Notes: generated from the letters alone by a model not told the origin. DNA of 64,000 bases from Edaphochlamys debaryana (GCA_016858145.1 JAEHOE010000058.1:372001-436000); one strand, 5' to 3'; shown: positions 48,370 to 61,350, counted from the stretch's first letter. Made by a program: numbers and translations.

Positions 48370-51300
48370 CGGGCAGCGGGGGCGGGGGCAGCGGGGGGGG
48401 GAGGACGGAAGACTGGGGGAGCGGGGGCAAGGGAGGATTGGCTCTGGAGGTGGGGTCGAGGGCGGTCGCAGCATGCAGGACCCCGCGACGGGCGGCGTGT
48501 GCGTTGGAGCAGGGGAGCGCGGTTGTGACGGCGTGGGGCGGGGCGGGGCAATGGGCAAAGGGGGGAGCGAGAGTGGCTTGGCGGCACTGGCAGTGGCCGC
48601 CGGCTGGTGAGCACATGGTGAGGGCGGGAGCCGGAGCCGGAAGGAGCGCAGAGCTGCAATGGAGAGCTTGCGGCAGCATTGCGGGGCCCAACCGCTAGCG
48701 GCGGCGCAAGGGACGTATGCGAGGGCCTGGAAGGCGGTGGTGGCGGTCCGATGCGGCCAGGTCCTGGCCAATGGGGCGAGTCCTCAACCTCTCCTTCGGC
48801 GAGCGGAGGAGTCGCAGCCAAGGGGGGCTGGCTGCAACTGGCGTGCTGCCGACCGGTTGCCGGGCCCGGCCGATGGCGCCCCGTGGTTGATGCGTGAGAG
48901 TGCGTGTGCAGGGCAGGAGGCGGCTGAGCGGGTGCGGGTATGGCCGAGCTGTGGCGTTGGTACTCGGGCGTCCCTGAGGGACCCAGGCCGGGGGAGCCGG
49001 GTGACCGATGGGTAGCACGGCCGTGACTTGTGAAGCTTCGGGCTGCGACGACCCAAGTTGGAAAGACTTGGGACCGTGGAGCCGTGGACGTTCGGCCCAG
49101 GGGCGGCAGACAGAGTAGCATGCGACAGGTGTGTGTGAGCAGTTGACGTCAACGCGTTGTGCTCTGCAGAGCGTCGGGTAGTGCTAGATAGGCTGGGCGT
49201 GTCCGACTGCTGTAAGGCATCGAGAGACGCCGGGTGAGGGGCGCACATGCGTGGCCTGGGGACGTGGGCCACACGGCTGGCAAGGCAGCGGCCGCAACCT
49301 GCCAGGGCTGACATGGGCACGACGAGGGGTCACTGGTGTTCAACACGCCCACGGGGCCTGCATTTTCGGCGCGCCTGAGTAGTGTTAGAGCGCCTCATGC
49401 ATCTCGTATCCTCCAATGTTCAGGACCCTTCGCGGTGGCGTTCAGAAGTGGGCAGGGGTACGTTGGCGGTGGCGTTGAGACGGACCTCGTCAGTCGCCAC
49501 CGCAGGTCGGGGGCACCCCAGGTCGGTCGGTCGGTCTATAATAACCCCAGGTCGCAGCCCCCGGGATGGCACGGTCGACAGCTCAGGGTGTCAGGGAGAG
49601 AGAGAGGTTGGCCCTCCCGACGACTCCGACCGCTGGCAGAAGTGCGAGCGCGGGCTGCACTTTGCAGCCTCGGGCAGCCCTGAAAGTGCAGGCGCAGGAG
49701 TGCGCAAGCTTCCATGCTTCATGCATGCACAGGCCGTCCGGGATCCACCTTGTCCCTGCCTTCCCTCTCGTGCCTTTCCCATGAGCGCACGGCCCCTTGG
49801 CGCTAGGCCTGCTCGGACTACCGGTAACCCACGACCGCTGCCCAGTCGTCTGCCACTCCTCGCCCCCGTCACCCCGCAGGCATCCCACTTGAAGCCCCGT
49901 CAGTTGCGGTCAACTACCGCCTAGCCGTTAGATGCTCAGCTGCATCCACGCCCAGCATCGTACACGCAAACCGCTCCTCGGAGTGCTAGGTGGTGGCCAT
50001 GCTGCTTGTGTACCCACCACAACCCTCTCAACCCACTAACTGCACGTTGCGTTCACCCCTTCTCAACCCGCTCGGGCGGCGAAGGAGGGCAGGATGCAAG
50101 AACAAACATGCATTCCGGGCACTTCGGGCTGTTGTGAAGGCTCTTGTGAGCAACGGCAATGCGGATGCCGAGGGGCCATGAGGGTAACCGGTTGTCGCGA
50201 TCACCAATGGAATGCAGGAGGCGCTGCCTCCCCCTCCCCCTCCCGAAGGCTGCGGCATGTCGTCGAGCCCCTGCCCCAATGACCCCTTCACCTTCCTGCT
50301 TGTGTGCTACGCAGGTCCCTTTGGCTTGCGCTGCAGATGCAAAGGAGACTCTTCCTGTGGCGCACGGCGGCCCCTGCAGTACTAGACAGATGGCGACAGC
50401 GTCTGACGTATTCCCGTACGTAAGCCCGCCCATAAACGTGAATGCAAGCGGGACGTGCCCAGCCCCTCTGTGTGGCCGCCGCGCCCTCTGAAGCTGGCTT
50501 GATGTGTCATGCCCAGGTGGCAACAAAGTGCCCAGATTCCCTAACCCCAAGCGAAAGCATGTACAATAGCACAGGTGCAGTTTCCTGGCAGCGCACCATG
50601 TTCCAGCGCACGCGTTCGCGTACGGCATGTGACCCCGGGTAGATGGCAGCTGCTACACCGACGCGCTCACCAGCATCCCCGTCATCGTTCTGGCAGCACT
50701 GCATGGCCCCTACGAGCACATGACCCCGAGTACCCCCCTGCAGATGTATCGGTATTACGCCATGGTGCACTTGGAGCTGCGATACAGCACGGGATGACTC
50801 TCCTGCCGGGACAGCTGCATGGAGCTCTACAGAACGTAACCTGCTCCCCCGTCCGTTTGGGCACCTAGCAATGCAACCGGAAAGACCCAGCCCAACAACA
50901 ACTGCATTGACCCACACACGTTAAGCATCACCCCTACCTATTCGTCCCCTGAAACTGTACCCTCTGCCTTCGAGCAACCGCATCTCTAGTGCTCGAGGCA
51001 ATGCTTGAGCAGCCCTGGCTTCCAGATATTGCCGCCCCGTCCTCGCCTCTCAGCGCTTTGCAGCGGGCGCATCCTGCGAGCTCCCTGCCTCAACACATAA
51101 CCCCAACGCCCGGCAGAACACCAACAGTTCCTTAGGCAGACCTAGCCCCAGTACCCGACGTCCACTGCAGGTCTCCTCGAGCAGTACGCTCCGGTCGCTG
51201 ACCAAGATTGACGTGCTGAGCGCTGAGCGTAAGGTGCGGCCAATCGGCCCTGGCTCTCATCTAACCCAACACCCCCACCTGCACAGCTCTAGGCTCGCAG

Positions 51301-51462
51301 CCCTCACGACCCCCCAGCGCGTTCCCCCGGTACCCACCCTGCGCTCCCAGTAGCATTGTTAACGCTTTTTGCCCCTTCCCCTTCCCCTGGCCCCGCCCCC
51401 TCCACCGCCCCACTCATACCGGTAAGCTTCTCCCCTGCGCCTGCGCTCCCCCAGCCCTCACC
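48370..51462. other. Long intergenic region between convergent USP7 and RRM genes
   Basis: About 3.1 kb, the longest gene-free stretch in the window. It contains both 3' UTRs. A TGTAA, the usual volvocine polyadenylation signal, occurs at 49211-49215, about 840 bases after the USP7 stop. Open frames on both strands show no domain. A GGTCGGTCGGTCGG run lies near 49525. No RNA gene was recognised. Confidence 0.4.
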
Positions 51463-52518
51463 TCAGCCCCGCGTCACCTTGACGGTTGCGCCCAGCAGCG
51501 AGGAGCCGTCCATGGCCAGTGCCGCCACGGCTCCCTCCACGGCCGCGTAGCGGAGGATGCCCTGGCCGTTGGCCACCTGGGCCGCCAGCATGGCGCCGTA
51601 CTTGCCAAACGTACGCCACAGGTCCAGCTCCTGCGCGTGTGCGGGCAGGCGCTCCACCACCACACGGCAGCTGGGGTCGTACGCAACCGGCGCAGCGCCC
51701 GTGGACGCGGCGGCGCGGTTGGCGGCGGAGGGCGCAGCGGCGGAGCCCGCGGCTGCGGTGGGCTTGGCCTGGGCAGAGGTGCCGGCAGGGCCGGCTGGGG
51801 CCGCGGCGGAGGGCTGTGTCGCCCAGGGCGGCTTCTGCTGCGAGGTGGAGGCAGCGGTGCCGGCGGCCGCCTGCCCTGCCCCGGGCTGCTGCCCCCCCGC
51901 AGCCGCCTGCTGCTGCTGGTAGTACGCGGCCCAGGCGGCGCTGTCGTAACCCTGGCCGTAGTAGTACGCGTAGTACTGTGCCGTATACGCGTCGTACGCA
52001 GCCTGCTGGGCTGCGGCATCGCCGGACTGCCCCTGGCCGGCGGCCGGCGGCTGCTGGGGCGGTTGGCCGGGCGCCGTGGAAGCGGTGCCGTAGGGCTGCG
52101 GTGCGTGTTGGCTGGCGCCGGCCGGCCCGGTGGTGGCGCCTGCAGGGAGGGCAAGCGCACGGAGTGGGCGGTGTTAGGTGGCCATAAAGCAGTGCGCTTC
52201 TACAGTGTGACCGGGCGCAGCCTTTGTTCTACGCTTAGAGACGGGAGGGGGTCAGTGTAGCTACGACATGCCCTATCATGCCAGGCGCCGAGACGCTTAT
52301 AAGTCAGCAAGGACGAGCACGTGAGCGCGCTGGCGTGGTCGGGTCCTACCTTGCTGGCCGGGCATCGACCCTGCATGCCCCTGCGGTTGGGTGAAGCCAG
52401 GGTACTGCCAGGGCGGCGGCTGGCCGTCCGGCTGCTGCTGCGGCTGTTGCTGTTGTTGCTGCTGCGGCGGCCAGAAGCCCGGCTGCTGCTGTTGCTGCGG
52501 TGCGGACCCGTCTGGCTT

Positions 52519-52561
<43 letters not shown>

Positions 52562-55348
52562 GACAGCGGCCCCTGGGGGAAGTACTTGGAGACCACGGGG
52601 GCCCGCTGCTGCTGCGTGGCCGGCCCCTGCGGCGCGCCTTGGTTGGGCGCGCCCTGGTTGGTCGCACCCTGGTTGGGCGCCTGGCCGGGTGCGCCGAAAG
52701 CCATGCCAGGGCGGGGCCCGCCGGCTGCGCCGGGCCCCATGCTGCCCGGCGCAGGCCCGCCGGGCCCCATGCCGGCGGGTCCCGGCATGCCTGGGCCCAT
52801 GCCCATGCCACCGGGTCCCATGTTGCTTGGCCCCATGCCTCCAGGCCCCATGTTGCCCGGCCCCATGCTGTTAGGTCCCATGCCTCCTGGCATTTGGCCC
52901 CCAGGTCCAGGGCCAGGGCCTCCATGACTCATGCCCGCTGGGCCGGGGCCGTTGGCGCCCATGCCTCCAGGCCCGGGCATGCCGGGACCCATGCTGCCTG
53001 GGCCCATTCCGCCAGGCCCCATGCCGCCTGGTCCCATGCCTCCAGGGCCCATTCCGCCCGGGCCGTTAGGTCCCATGCCTCCTGGACCCATGCCCACAGG
53101 GCCGGGACCCATGCCGCCGGGGCCCATGCCTCCCGGCCCCATGTTGACCTGGCCCATGCCTCCGGGTCCAGGCATGCCTTGACCCATTCCGCCAGGCCCC
53201 ATGCCTCCAGGGCCGGACATGCCTGGTCCCATGCCCCCTTGGGGCCCCATAGCGCTTGGCCCCATGCCCCCGGGACCGGGCATGCCAGGTCCCATGCCGC
53301 CCGGACCCATTCCGCCTGGCCCCATGCCTCCGGGACCGGGCATGCCAGGTCCCATGCCGCCCGGACCCATTCCGCCTGGCCCGCCGGGTCCCATGCCCCC
53401 AGGGCCAGGCATGCCCATGCCTCCCGGCCCCATGCCACCGGGTCCGGGCATGCCGGGGCCCATGCCGCCTGGGCCCATGTTGCCAGGCCCCATGCCGCCT
53501 GGCCCTCCAGGCCCCATGTTACCAAGGCCCATGCCCCCCGGGCCTGGCATGCTTGGCCCCATCCCTCCTGGCCCCATACCGCCGGGGCCGGCGCCTCCGG
53601 GGCCCATCCCGCCAGCGCCCATGCCTCCGGGGCCGGGCATGCCCGGCCCCATGCCGCCCGGGCCCATACCACCGGGACCCATCATGCCAGGGCCTGGGCC
53701 GCCCTGCATGCCCTGGGCCATGTTGCCTGGGCCCATGCCGCCGGGTCCAGGCATACCCGGTCCCATGCCGCCCGGGCCACCGCCAGGGCCCATGCCGCCG
53801 CCTTGACCCATGCCTCCAGGCCCCGCGCCGGGACCCTGCATACCTGGGCCCATGCCCCCAGGGCCCATGCCTCCGGGCCCCATGCCGGGCCCCATGCCGC
53901 CGGGTCCGGCGCCCCCTGGACCCATGCCACCAGGTCCGGGCATGCCCATGCCGCCGGGCGGCATGCCGCCTGGGCCCATTCCGCCAGGACCCATGCCGCC
54001 TGGGCCCATGCCGCCAGGCCCCATGCCGCCTGGACCCATGCCGGGGGCCGGGCCCATGCCGGCGCCTGGGCCCATGCCGCCCATCATGCCCTGCACATTG
54101 CTGGCACCCGGGTAGGGCGCGAAACGTGCGGCAGCGGCGCCGGTTACGCTGGCGCCGGGGCCGGGCGGCCCAAAGCCCGACTTGACGGCCCTGCTGATCT
54201 GCTTGCGCTGCTTGTCGTCCGGAGTGTCCGCGAACTTGACATTGAGCGCCTGCTTCTCGCCGGGAGGCACGATGGCGTTGCAGCCGTCACGCGCGGCCTG
54301 CGGACAGGGCAGTGCGCAAGGGGCATGTGGGTCGGAGCGGTTCTGTCCCCCAGGAGCGCTGGCGGCAGCGGTCGAATCAGCACAACTAACTTGCTAAATG
54401 AGCCGCCCCAACCAGGGGTGGCCGTCATTTGACGTGCCTAACCCTGGCCTCTCAGAACCCTTTCTCCTTGCGGCTTCAGGTTGCCTCTGCCGCATATGCG
54501 CCCGCCCGCGCGCACCTGCGCCGCGGACAGCTCTGCGAAGCGGACCATAGCGATCTGGGTCGCATTGCCCGGCAGCGCGGGCATGATGCGCACGCTCTCA
54601 ATGTCGCCGTACGGCTGCATGTACGAGCGGATCGACTCCTCGTTCCATGCGGCGGGCATGTTGCGCACGTACAGGTTCTCGTTGGGCGTCTCGTACACCT
54701 GCTCACAGGCGGGGCGGGTGGAGGCCAAGGGAGGGCATGGGAGGGGGCACGGTGTGTTCTCAACTTTGAGGAGAACACACCGTTTGCCTGCTGAACCAGG
54801 GTCGCATGGCTTAGCGGGCATGATATTTGTACAGTGGGTGGGTTGGCGGGCCCCCAGCTTTCCCTTTGCACCCAGCAGCGCCCCATGGATGCAGTCACAG
54901 CGAGGGCAGCTAGCTCGGTCCTGAGACCTGTAGTCCGGAAGCGCTAGACAGCGGACAGCTTCTGGCAATCACGGCTTTTCTTAAGCGCAAGTGTCGCGAG
55001 ACTCACCGAGTCCGAGTCCGCGGGCTTCACGAGGAGCTGCTTTCCGCCAACCATGGAGCCATTGAGCTGCTTCACAGCCTCCGCTGCCTGATCAGCTGAT
55101 TGCAACCGGACGAACGCGTAGGGGATGCCGCAGGTGCGGAAGTGTTTGCAGCCCGTCACTACGCCGAATCGCCTGAAGAGCACCTCAACCGCTGTCTGAT
55201 CAAACTCAAATGGCAGGTTGCGCACGTAAAGGTTCGGATGCACTAGGCCGCAGCCGGTGAGCATTGGCGGGCCCTGCATTGAGGCCCACAGGCTCTTCCC
55301 TAGCAGCGCATGGAGAGTGAGCTTATGACGCGAGCGGTGGAGGCGCAT
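51463..55348 (-). CDS. Three-RRM RNA-binding protein with giant Gly-Pro-Met repeat
   Basis: Four exons, 55007-55348, 54516-54698, 52350-54297 and 51463-52139, give 1049 residues if the first ATG is used. An ATG 23 codons later is also possible. RRM1 (about 39-108) has NLYVRNLPF and IPYAFVRL. RRM2 (about 123-199) has NLYVRNMPA, MVRFAEL and ALNVKFADTPDDKQRK, the last resembling the end of CELF/ELAV-type RRMs. A repeat of GPGGM units fills about 230-610, then a Gln-rich low-complexity part. RRM3 (about 982-1049) has CRVVVERLP and GILRYAAVEGAVAAL. RRMs bind single-stranded RNA; the spacing of two N-terminal RRMs, a long linker and one C-terminal RRM recalls CELF/ELAV proteins. Such a low-complexity linker would be expected to drive condensation. 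The exact orthologue is not recognised. Confidence 0.8.
52521..52561 (-). repeat. CAG-type triplet run encoding polyglutamine
   Basis: On the minus strand this is a CAG/CAA run encoding about 14 consecutive Gln, in the Gln-rich stretch after the GPGGM repeat. Confidence 0.85.
52730..54095 (-). repeat. Coding minisatellite (GPGGM units)
   Basis: Roughly 1.3 kb of degenerate 15-base-type units encode GPGGM, with PGPGGMG and AGGMGPG variants, within one exon of the RRM gene. Several frames on both strands stay open because of the repeat; only the frame joined to the RRMs is real. Confidence 0.9.
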
Positions 55349-55627
55349 GCGCAGCTAAGCTGCACGACACGGGCCACACGGCGTGCAAACCCCATCGCGA
55401 CAGCTTGCGCTGCTCTCCCGGCCCTCTTCCCGCGTCCTGCTTCCCGCAACCAGCTTGTCATACACCGCTCGCACAGTCTGTGGTGAAGCTATAGGGCACA
55501 GAGGCTCGTCGCCACAGCTCGCGACCGAGCGTTGACAGCCCCGACCTGAGCCCCGACATCTCGCCCACATGCTATGAGCCCGCAACCGGTTGCCTGATGT
55601 CCTCGGCTTGACACAACGGCAGGAGCC
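55349..55627. promoter_or_regulatory. Divergent promoter region
   Basis: About 280 bases between the start codons of the RRM gene and the large gene on the plus strand. It must hold both promoters, unless the RRM gene has an upstream exon. No TATA box was recognised. Confidence 0.4.
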
Positions 55628-58600
55628 ATGGAGGGATCGGCTGCCGCCCGAGACCCTGTGCTCCGCGCCCTCACGCGGCGCCTGATCGCGTTTGGCCAAG
55701 CCTCTGGCTCTGATGCTGGCGGTCGCGGGCCTGGTGCGGCTACTCCTAGCCTCGCAGCTGCAGACGACGCGGAGCTCCTGGGGCAGGTATCGCCCTCGCT
55801 GTGGGGCGCGCGTGGGCCTTCCACTCTGCTGGCTCGCCTGCTTTGCTACGAGCTGCGGACCGGCCTGGCAGCGACAAGAGACGAGCACGGCACCTCGCGG
55901 CCTGCGCTTTCAGCCGCGGGTTGGTCCCTGGTGACTGTCCTGCGGCAATATATGAAGGACACCGACTCACAAGCGCCATCGGCGGAGCTGGCAGGCAGTG
56001 CAGCTGGATCCCCGCCCTCGGGCCCCGCAGTCGGGAGCCCCACTGCAGCTGCTCCCGCTCCAGCCCCGGCCACCGCTGCACCCTCGACGGCTACCCAGGC
56101 GGCCGAGCGGCGGCGTCACATGGGCCGTGTGGCTGTGGCACTGCTGCGCTCAGGGGCGCTCGAGTGCGCTGGGGCTCTCTTGGCGACAGCAGAGCAACGG
56201 CCACGGGTGGCAGGGGTGCCTGCAGGGAGCGGGGGCGCCCGCAAACCGCAGGAGCAGCATGGGTCCGAAGCCCCACCGGTGGGCGGGGGCTCAAGCATGC
56301 CGATGGCAGCTGGTGCAGGCTTGCCTCCCCTGCGCAAGCCCTCCACGCGCACGGTTCCACCGGAGGAGGCACCGCCACTGCCGTCGCCCGTGGCCATGCA
56401 GGCCGCAGCGGCACGCCTGGGGACGGCCGGGCCCGCGGATGCCGCATCTGCCGCAGCAGAAGCCTCAGCCTCCCCTGCCGTCGCAAGCTCGGTGGCCCGG
56501 TCGCCCTTCGCACGCTCCATCTTCCCAGACGACGTGGCCGCCTCAAGCCCGGCCCGCACCCCAGCCACCGCGTCCCCTGCCTCCTCCAACTTCGCCTCAG
56601 CCGCCTCCTTCGAGGACTTCGCCTCGGCCTTCTCCTCCTCCCCAGTTCTATCGGACTTGACGGACTCCCCATCGCCGATGGCCCGATCTGGGTCCACGTC
56701 GTCTGCAGAGCCGGAGCTGGAAGGCGACGGGTGGCGCCCGCGGGCAGCAGCGCAAGTGGCCCTCGAGCTGGCGAATGCTTCGGGGGTGAGGCCCGACACG
56801 GCAGGTTCCGGCGCGGACTCCGGCCAGCCGAGTGCTGATGTTGACTGCCCATGCCCTCCGGCAGTCCAAAGCACCGCTCCGGCCGCCCAGACCGACCCCG
56901 GCAGCATGGACTGCGGCGTAACTCTCACTGCGTCGCTGCTGGGGGCTCTGGTGGACGGGTCCTTGGGCGCCGGTGACCCCGGCGGCGCACCAGCCGCTGC
57001 GCCCGGCGCGGAGCTGGTGGCGGCCCTTGCCCGGTCCCGCCTGCTGGACTGGGCTGCACGGGCGCTCCTCGCGGAGGGCCAGCGGGCGGTCGCCGCCGCC
57101 CCAAGCGGTGGGGGCGGGGCCTGCGCTGGTGGTGAAGGCGCTGCCGACACCGGTGGGCAAGGCAGCGACCGAGTGACCACGGCCTGCGTGGCTGTCGTGC
57201 ACGCGGTGGAGCGCCTCTTCGGTGAGCCGCGGCTGCGCTCTGCGCTCCACGAGGCGAGCCTTCCCGGGCCCTGGCTGCCGGTAAGCCGGCATGCGTGCAA
57301 AGAGGGCGATGTGGGTCGGGTGCGGGTCACCAGGGACAGCACTCTACACGCCGATAAGATGGCGGTGCTGCCCATGTGGGTCGGTGTTCGGGTCTCCTAC
57401 TGCTGACGGAAGGCATTTGTTTGGTGTGCTCATGGAGCGGGGCGCATGTGGGTCGGGCGCTCGGGCCTCACACAGCCAGGTTGGCGGACTGTGGAGGTTG
57501 GGAGCCGCAATGTCATTTCCCGCCCTTGCCCCTGCCACCCTTGCAGTTCCTGCTTGCGGCAGCCGCAGCAGCTGTGTGCGATGAGGGCGCTGGCGATGCG
57601 GTGTGCGGCGGGGGCAGCTGGGGCCTAGCATCCGAGCCGGTGGCGGCGGCCAGGGCTCTGCTGGGGCTTCCAAACCGGCCGACCAGCCCCGAGGGAGGTG
57701 CAGGCGGCCGCGTGCTGGAACTCTCGCCAGAGCCCGACAACCCCGCAGTCTACAAGGTGGGGGTCCTGCGCGCGTGGGCCCTGGCTCAGGTGCCCGGGTT
57801 GGGACCGCTCCGGCGGTCCTTCCTGCCGCCCCAGGCCGTCTACACGCTTTGTATCCGCAGCTGTGAGCTCCTGCGGGCACAGCTCACCGACCCCAGCATC
57901 TCTCACAAGCTGAAAGCCGAGTTGGAGGCAGGAAGCGGCTCGCAGGGGGCTATGCTCGCGGCCCGGAATCCCCCACCCTACTCGAAGAACCTCGGTGCAG
58001 CTCTAGCAGCGGCCCTTGCGGCTGCGGCAGCGTGGGAGGCGGTGGAGCAGGCAGCATCCAGGCTGGGGCACCCACCCAGCCGCCGGCTGCGGAGCAGGGG
58101 CATTGCACTCGGACCCTACCCACCGGGCCCTCCGCCGCCGCCAGCGGCGCAGCCGGACACCGCTTGGCCGCAGCGCTGGTGGGCGGCCAGCCTTGCCTGC
58201 ATCTCCTCGGCGGCCGCTGAGTCCAAAGTGGTGCGCGGGACCGCTGAGGAGGAGGTGATGTGGGGCGATGTGGCGGCGCTTCTACGGCGGCAGCTCACAA
58301 CCGGGCAGCTTGCCAGGCCGATGCCAGCAGGTGCGCAACAAGGGGGCTGGGCGGGGATGCACCGTTGGGGGTGCTGGCTGAGCGTTTGGTTCTCGTCGGC
58401 GCGCGAGTCGGGACTCTTGGTTTGTTGACGAAAAGCAAGGCCGGCCTTCGCTCACGCTGTAACCTTCCTGCTTGCGGCTGCTTCTGCAGGCCCCTTACCG
58501 CCCACGGCCCCGGTGGGGGTAGCCGGGGCCCTCTCCGCCGGCGCCCTGAGCGCCCTCATCCAGCTCACCAGGTGGCAGGGGCGCCGCATCGTCTACTCTG

Positions 58601-59877
58601 CGCCCGCAGGCTCTGCGGTGCGCAGCGGCGCAGCCGGCATCGCCACCACGCCCTCGCCCTGCGCCACGCTGCTGCGCTGGCCCGGGGTGGCATGGCTCCT
58701 GGCGTAAGGCGAGGAGCAGCAGGCGAGGGAGCTCGCGGGCTCGCTGTGCGGCCTGGCCGCCGACTCGCTGGGCAATGAGCCAATCCTTCCTCCGGGCGGC
58801 GAATGGGAGGGTTACCAATCAGACTGCCCTCACGACGCAGTGCCCTGCATGGCCCGCTTCCTGACCGACGGTCTGGCCTGGGCGCGTGACCGGCACTCTG
58901 ATGCTTGCAGCAGCGGAGCTGGCGGGGGCGCGAACAGGCCCAGCGACCAGCTCCACCGCCTTCTTCTGGCGATGCTGAGGGACCGTTACGACCCACTGTC
59001 GAGCTCGGTGCAGTTGTGGGTAACGCGGGCATACCTGGACGCGAGCTACGCTGCGGAGGACCCCAAGGCCCTGAGGCGCCTGGTGTCCTCGCGCGATGCG
59101 GTGGCGGAGGCGGCCCTGGCCTGGGTAAGCCTAACGCAAGGCCTGCTCGACGCCGCGCCCGGCCCGGACCCGGCCGTAGCTGACGTGCGGCAAGGCCCCG
59201 GCGGCAGCCACTACCGCCACGCCCCGGCGCCCCGTCCGCAGCGGCCTCGTGTCTGTGCGGCATCGTCCACCCTGGAACCCTCAGATCGATCCCTCAACTC
59301 GGGCGCTGGAGGCGACGGCTACCAACCGGCCTCAGCGGCTTGCCTCTCGCGTGCGACAGCCCTCCTTACGGCTGCCGCCGAGTGGAGGGGCCTGGTCTTC
59401 AGCTTGGGTTCCCGGGGGGTGCTGTACCTGCCTGCTGTCATGGCGGACGCCGTCGGGGCTCACGCGCTGCTGGCCTCAGTGGTAGGGCCGCCCGTGCGCC
59501 GCTTGCTGCGGACGATGATCGCCCGCTGCCCGGCGGAGGTGCGAACCGCTCTGCGGGCGGCGCCCCAGGTGCCGACTGGCCGCTCACGCGCATACGGCGG
59601 AGACCAGCTCACCAGCGAGCTCCTGAAGGCGTTCAGGACTGGCGGGCCCCTGTGCGACCCGCCCTTGGCGGAGCTGCTGCGCCGCGTGCGCGACAGCCCC
59701 GCCGCCGCAGCGGCGGCGGCGGGGGCAGCCTGCGGGTCCACCCCTGCTGGAGCGCCGGCGCTGAAGGGCCAAGGGCGTGGGAGCGGGCGCTCGGGGCTGC
59801 CCGTGGATGCCCCCGTGGTGGAGGCGCAGCCCGTACTGCTGCCCATGGGCGAGCTGCCTGTGCTGGCGGACCGCTGA
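55628..59877 (+). CDS. Large unrecognised protein, Ala-rich, 1205 residues
   Basis: Four exons, 55628-57280, 57547-58330, 58490-58703 and 58911-59877, join in phase to 1205 residues. I do not recognise a family. The N-terminal 110 residues look folded (LLARLLCYELRTGLAA, SLVTVLRQYM). Residues about 115-480 are Ala/Pro/Ser low complexity, including a Ser/Phe patch (FEDFASAFSSSPVLSDLTDSP). The C-terminal half is predicted alpha-helical and Ala/Leu-rich (VYTLCIRSCELLRAQL, ELLKAFR), which might form helical-repeat structure. No membrane helix or signal peptide is evident. The last intron is unusual: if it is not spliced, an in-frame TAA at 58705-58707 ends the protein, although the frame is otherwise open through all 207 bases. 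It is divergent from the RRM gene. Confidence 0.65.
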
Positions 59878-60637
59878 GGATTTTGCCTTAGACATGCGTT
59901 GGACAGCCGGCTTGGACTCCCAAGAAGACCCGCCTGCCCCCGGCAAGCCTTGTCCTGCTCGTTGGCTTGAGTAGAACAGGCATGTGCGGGCAGTGACAGG
60001 CAGAGCGGCGATAGAATTGAATGGCGAGGAGGGCATCAAGGGGCATGCAGGTGGAGTGTTGAGATTTGCACGGCTGGCTGCTGCTCGAGACGGGTTGGCG
60101 AGCTGAGCAATGGCGGCTTGGGCATTGGGGCAGCGGACGGAACGGCGTTGCCGTTGCTTGGCCTGTTGCTTTGAAGAACCGACCCCGGCTACCGCATATG
60201 CGGCAGGTGGGGGTTTGGGCTTGTAGGCATGGACACGGCCCCAGTCCAGATGATGCGGGGGGGTGAAATCAACCCATGGGGAAAGTCTGGTAGGGGGGTT
60301 ATCGACTCAGCCCTTTCCGGATTGAACACCCCGCAGAACCCCGCGGTCAGACGTTTCTGCTAAGGTGTGGAGGTGTAGGATGATCATGGTGTGTGTGGGC
60401 GAGTGACAGGAGACTTGGGATCTGGATGCTAACCCATTGTTGACCTGCGCAATCCTCGACAGATCGTTCTACAGTTGCCTCCACGCACTGCACGCCAGCT
60501 AGCCTCACGTCCTCAAGACCGAGGCCTGACACGCCTCAGGCCTCACCCTACCGTCCTGGCACTCTGGCAGCTCATCTCCTTCATCCATCCAGTCCTCCCC
60601 AGCCTTCGGAGCCCCACACCTGCTGTGATCCTCATCA

Positions 60638-60786
60638 GCCCCAGGCGCCTTAACCCATCGACCATGCCACAAAGCATCCTGCCATCCGGCTTTGAACCAC
60701 GGCCATGAGCGCCAAGCCAAGAGTCCCAAGACTCAAGCACACTCCCGTGATGGCAGTCGCCACGGCCGCTGGCACAGCTTCCCTGG
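60638..60786 (+). repeat. Diverged direct repeat, copy 1
   Basis: Begins CCCCAGGCGCCTTA and includes ATGCCACAAAGCATCC and TTGAACCA. It ends near GGCACAGCTT and matches 61219-61350 with many substitutions and small gaps. Confidence 0.65.
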
Positions 60787-61218
60787 GCCATCCAGCCACC
60801 AAGCCAAACCGTATCTTCTGGCACACTTGCTCCCGCCCAAGCAAGCCCACTCGACCGCCGACGGCCTCCTGCCTTCCATGATGTATGCAAGGTGGACACG
60901 GAGGAGGCGCAACACGCGGTGGGCAGTCCGTGCACGACAAGCCGGCCGTGCAAAACCCCGCCATGAGTCATCTACAGGCCGCCTCCTCAACGACCCAACC
61001 ATATCACAACATGCTGCAACACCCATGGTACAGACACTAGTCCAAGCCCCCTTAAGCCCCAGCCGGCCAGTCCTTCCCAGCCTATGGGTCCCATGGCCCT
61101 TCATCAGGGTCTCCTGATGCCCACCTACAGTCACCCGGCCCAGCAATAAGCCTCGAAGAACTAACCTTTACCCCACCCGCCTGAGGGCCGCCTACAAATG
61201 CCGGGGCCCCTCACAAGA

Positions 61219-61350
61219 GCCAGGCTCCTTAGTCCGTCGTGCATGCCACAAAGCATCCCGCTGTCTGGCCTTGAACCAGGGCGCTTGAGCACCAGTCCGA
61301 GTCCAAAGCAAACTTCCGTACCGCCAAGGCCGTTGGCACAGCTTGCCTGA
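61219..61350 (+). repeat. Diverged direct repeat, copy 2
   Basis: Matches 60638-60786, sharing ATGCCACAAAGCATCC, CTTGAACCA and GGCACAGCTT. It may be a relic of a short interspersed element or a local duplication. Confidence 0.65.

Noticed and set aside
52321..54432. Long plus-strand open frame antisense to the GPGGM repeat
   Set aside because: It is a by-product of the repeat, which keeps several frames open. It encodes only His/Ala/Arg-rich repeats, while the minus-strand frame joins two RRMs in phase.
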